Assembly (NCBI RefSeq): GCF_000717995.1
Contig: NZ_JODM01000014.1
Coordinates: 1 to 64,000 of the forward strand
DNA: 64,000 nucleotides
Direction: 5' to 3'
From: Streptomyces violaceorubidus
Lineage (GTDB): Bacteria > Actinomycetota > Actinomycetes > Streptomycetales > Streptomycetaceae
In this document: positions 63,385 to 64,000 of the stretch, piece after piece
Layout of the letters: each line of letters opens with the position of its first letter
Numbering within the stretch: the stretch's first letter is position 1
Notes under the pieces: model-generated
The model's input: only the letters and a program-made list of their open reading frames with translations
Databases searched by the model: none
What the model was told of the DNA's origin: nothing
Translations under genes and position numbers: made by a program

Positions 63385-63504
63385 CGCGGTCCTCCCCGGG
63401 GCAGGGCTGGTGGAGGCGCCGCGCCGCGACGGGCCGTCCCGCCGCGCCGGGCCTGCCCCCTGACTCGTCCTGCCCCGAAGGATGGCATACCGTCCGGTCG
63501 GTCC

Positions 63505-64000
63505 CTAGTGTTGTGCACCGGTCTTTTCGTGGTGCCCGGCCCGGCGGACCCCTCGGGCCCCCTGAGCGTCCTGGGCCTGTTCGGCCTGCCCCACCATGCG
63601 GGCCAGCTCCAGACGGGAACGCACGCCGAGTGCGGCGAACACCTTGCGGAGGTGGTAGTCGACGGTACGGGTGCTCACGCCCAGGGCCAGCGCGACCTCC
63701 CGGTTGGTGGCGCCCTCGGCGACGTGCCGCGCGATGCGCAGTTGCTGCGGGGTCAGGCGGCCGAGGCGGTTCGGCTTTCCGGCGCCGTCGTCCTGCGGGG
63801 CGGCCCCGAGGGCGCGGAGTTCGTCGCGTGCCTGGGCGGCCCAGACGCCGGCGCCGCAGCGCTCGAAGCCGGCCAGCGCGGTCCCGAGCCGGCCGCGGGC
63901 CTCGCGCGGTCTGCGGCGCCTGCGCAGCCACTTGCCGTACAGCAGCGCGGTGCGGGCCCGCTCGAAGTCGCCGCCTGCCTCTTCGTGCCGGGCGAGGGCA
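63505..64000 (-). CDS. LuxR-family regulator, C-terminal part (cut by window edge)
   Basis: At least 164 residues of a regulator whose N-terminus lies beyond the window. The visible upstream part (FERARTALLYGKWLRRRRRP; FERCGAGVWAAQARDELRAL) is the helical repeat end seen in large ATP-binding LuxR (LAL) regulators. The LuxR HTH follows: RLTPQQLRIARHVAEGATNR, EVALALGVSTRTVDYHLRKV and FAALGVRSRLELAR. About 20 extra charged residues end the protein. Target genes unknown. Confidence 0.85.
   Translation of the reverse strand, partial: ALARHEEAGGDFERARTALLYGKWLRRRRRPREARGRLGTALAGFERCGAGVWAAQARDELRALGAAPQDDGAGKPNRLGRLTPQQLRIARHVAEGATNREVALALGVSTRTVDYHLRKVFAALGVRSRLELARMVGQAEQAQDAQGARGVRRAGHHEKTGAQH

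Noticed and set aside
61880..63931. A 683-residue minus-strand frame over the PucR and LuxR genes
   Set aside because: Two real genes with intact HTH motifs occupy the same strand in other frames; this frame is Arg/Pro-rich and featureless.

Overview
The window is high-GC DNA (about 72-73% by eye) from a streptomycete. The evidence is near-universal GC third positions, frequent GTG starts and ATGA/GTGA overlaps. Marker genes agree: the gvpOAFGYZJLSK gas-vesicle order, DUF397 plus XRE/DUF5753 regulator pairs, the SAV2177-type methyltransferase family, roadblock/LC7 cassettes, an LAXTG sortase-E substrate, a GH46 chitosanase and an ATP-grasp RiPP pair. It looks like chromosomal arm or flank sequence with many regulatory and accessory genes. 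Mobile DNA is limited to one IS110-type transposase tail at the left edge.

Layout, left to right. 1-5.9 kb: transposase remnant, a sortase-anchored DUF1996 surface protein, an alcohol dehydrogenase with a divergent TetR regulator, an SDR and a small methyltransferase. 5.9-11.2 kb: a complete ten-gene gas-vesicle operon, tightly overlapped. 11.3-18.7 kb: a carbohydrate operon made of a DeoR/LacI hybrid repressor, an ABC importer (binding protein and two permeases), a D-2-hydroxyacid dehydrogenase and a DUF2264 protein; a shared 10-bp operator lies on both sides of the repressor gene. 18.9-26.4 kb: a small secreted protein, a KatE-type large catalase, then a lipid-metabolism quartet (diacylglycerol kinase, AGPS-like flavoprotein, TetR, glycerol-3-phosphate dehydrogenase) whose order matches what I remember of the mycobacterial Rv2249c-Rv2252 locus.

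26.5-31.4 kb: a partner-switching regulatory patch with a STAS anti-anti-sigma factor, an HATPase anti-sigma kinase, a broken SpoIIE phosphatase fragment, and a 915-aa membrane sensor phosphatase carrying its own HATPase domain. 31.5-36.1 kb: Tat-exported chitosanase with a palindromic operator, CsbD and another small putative stress protein, an MFS exporter, and an FprA-type ferredoxin reductase behind an iron box. 36.2-41.8 kb: a four-gene roadblock cassette without kinase or GTPase, a BrkB-like membrane protein, an SDR and a hypothetical protein. 41.8-42.4 kb is non-coding and is mostly a diverged tandem duplication of about 285 bp. 42.5-46.2 kb: a three-subunit molybdenum hydroxylase of the PaoABC type.

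46.2-56.4 kb: a repeat-containing membrane protein, a DUF1232 protein, the RiPP precursor and ATP-grasp maturase pair, several small conserved proteins, an ABC exporter, a HEAT-like protein, an HATPase anti-sigma protein divergent from DUF397 and XRE genes, and a SAV2177-family methyltransferase. 56.5-63.4 kb: a LivFGHMK-type amino-acid/amide ABC importer operon on the minus strand, with a PucR regulator upstream. The right edge holds the C-terminal part of a LuxR-type regulator. No rRNA, tRNA, CRISPR array or prophage was seen. The most interesting parts are the RiPP pair, the roadblock cassette, the actinobacterial lipid quartet, the DUF2264 operon with its operator, and the non-coding tandem duplication.
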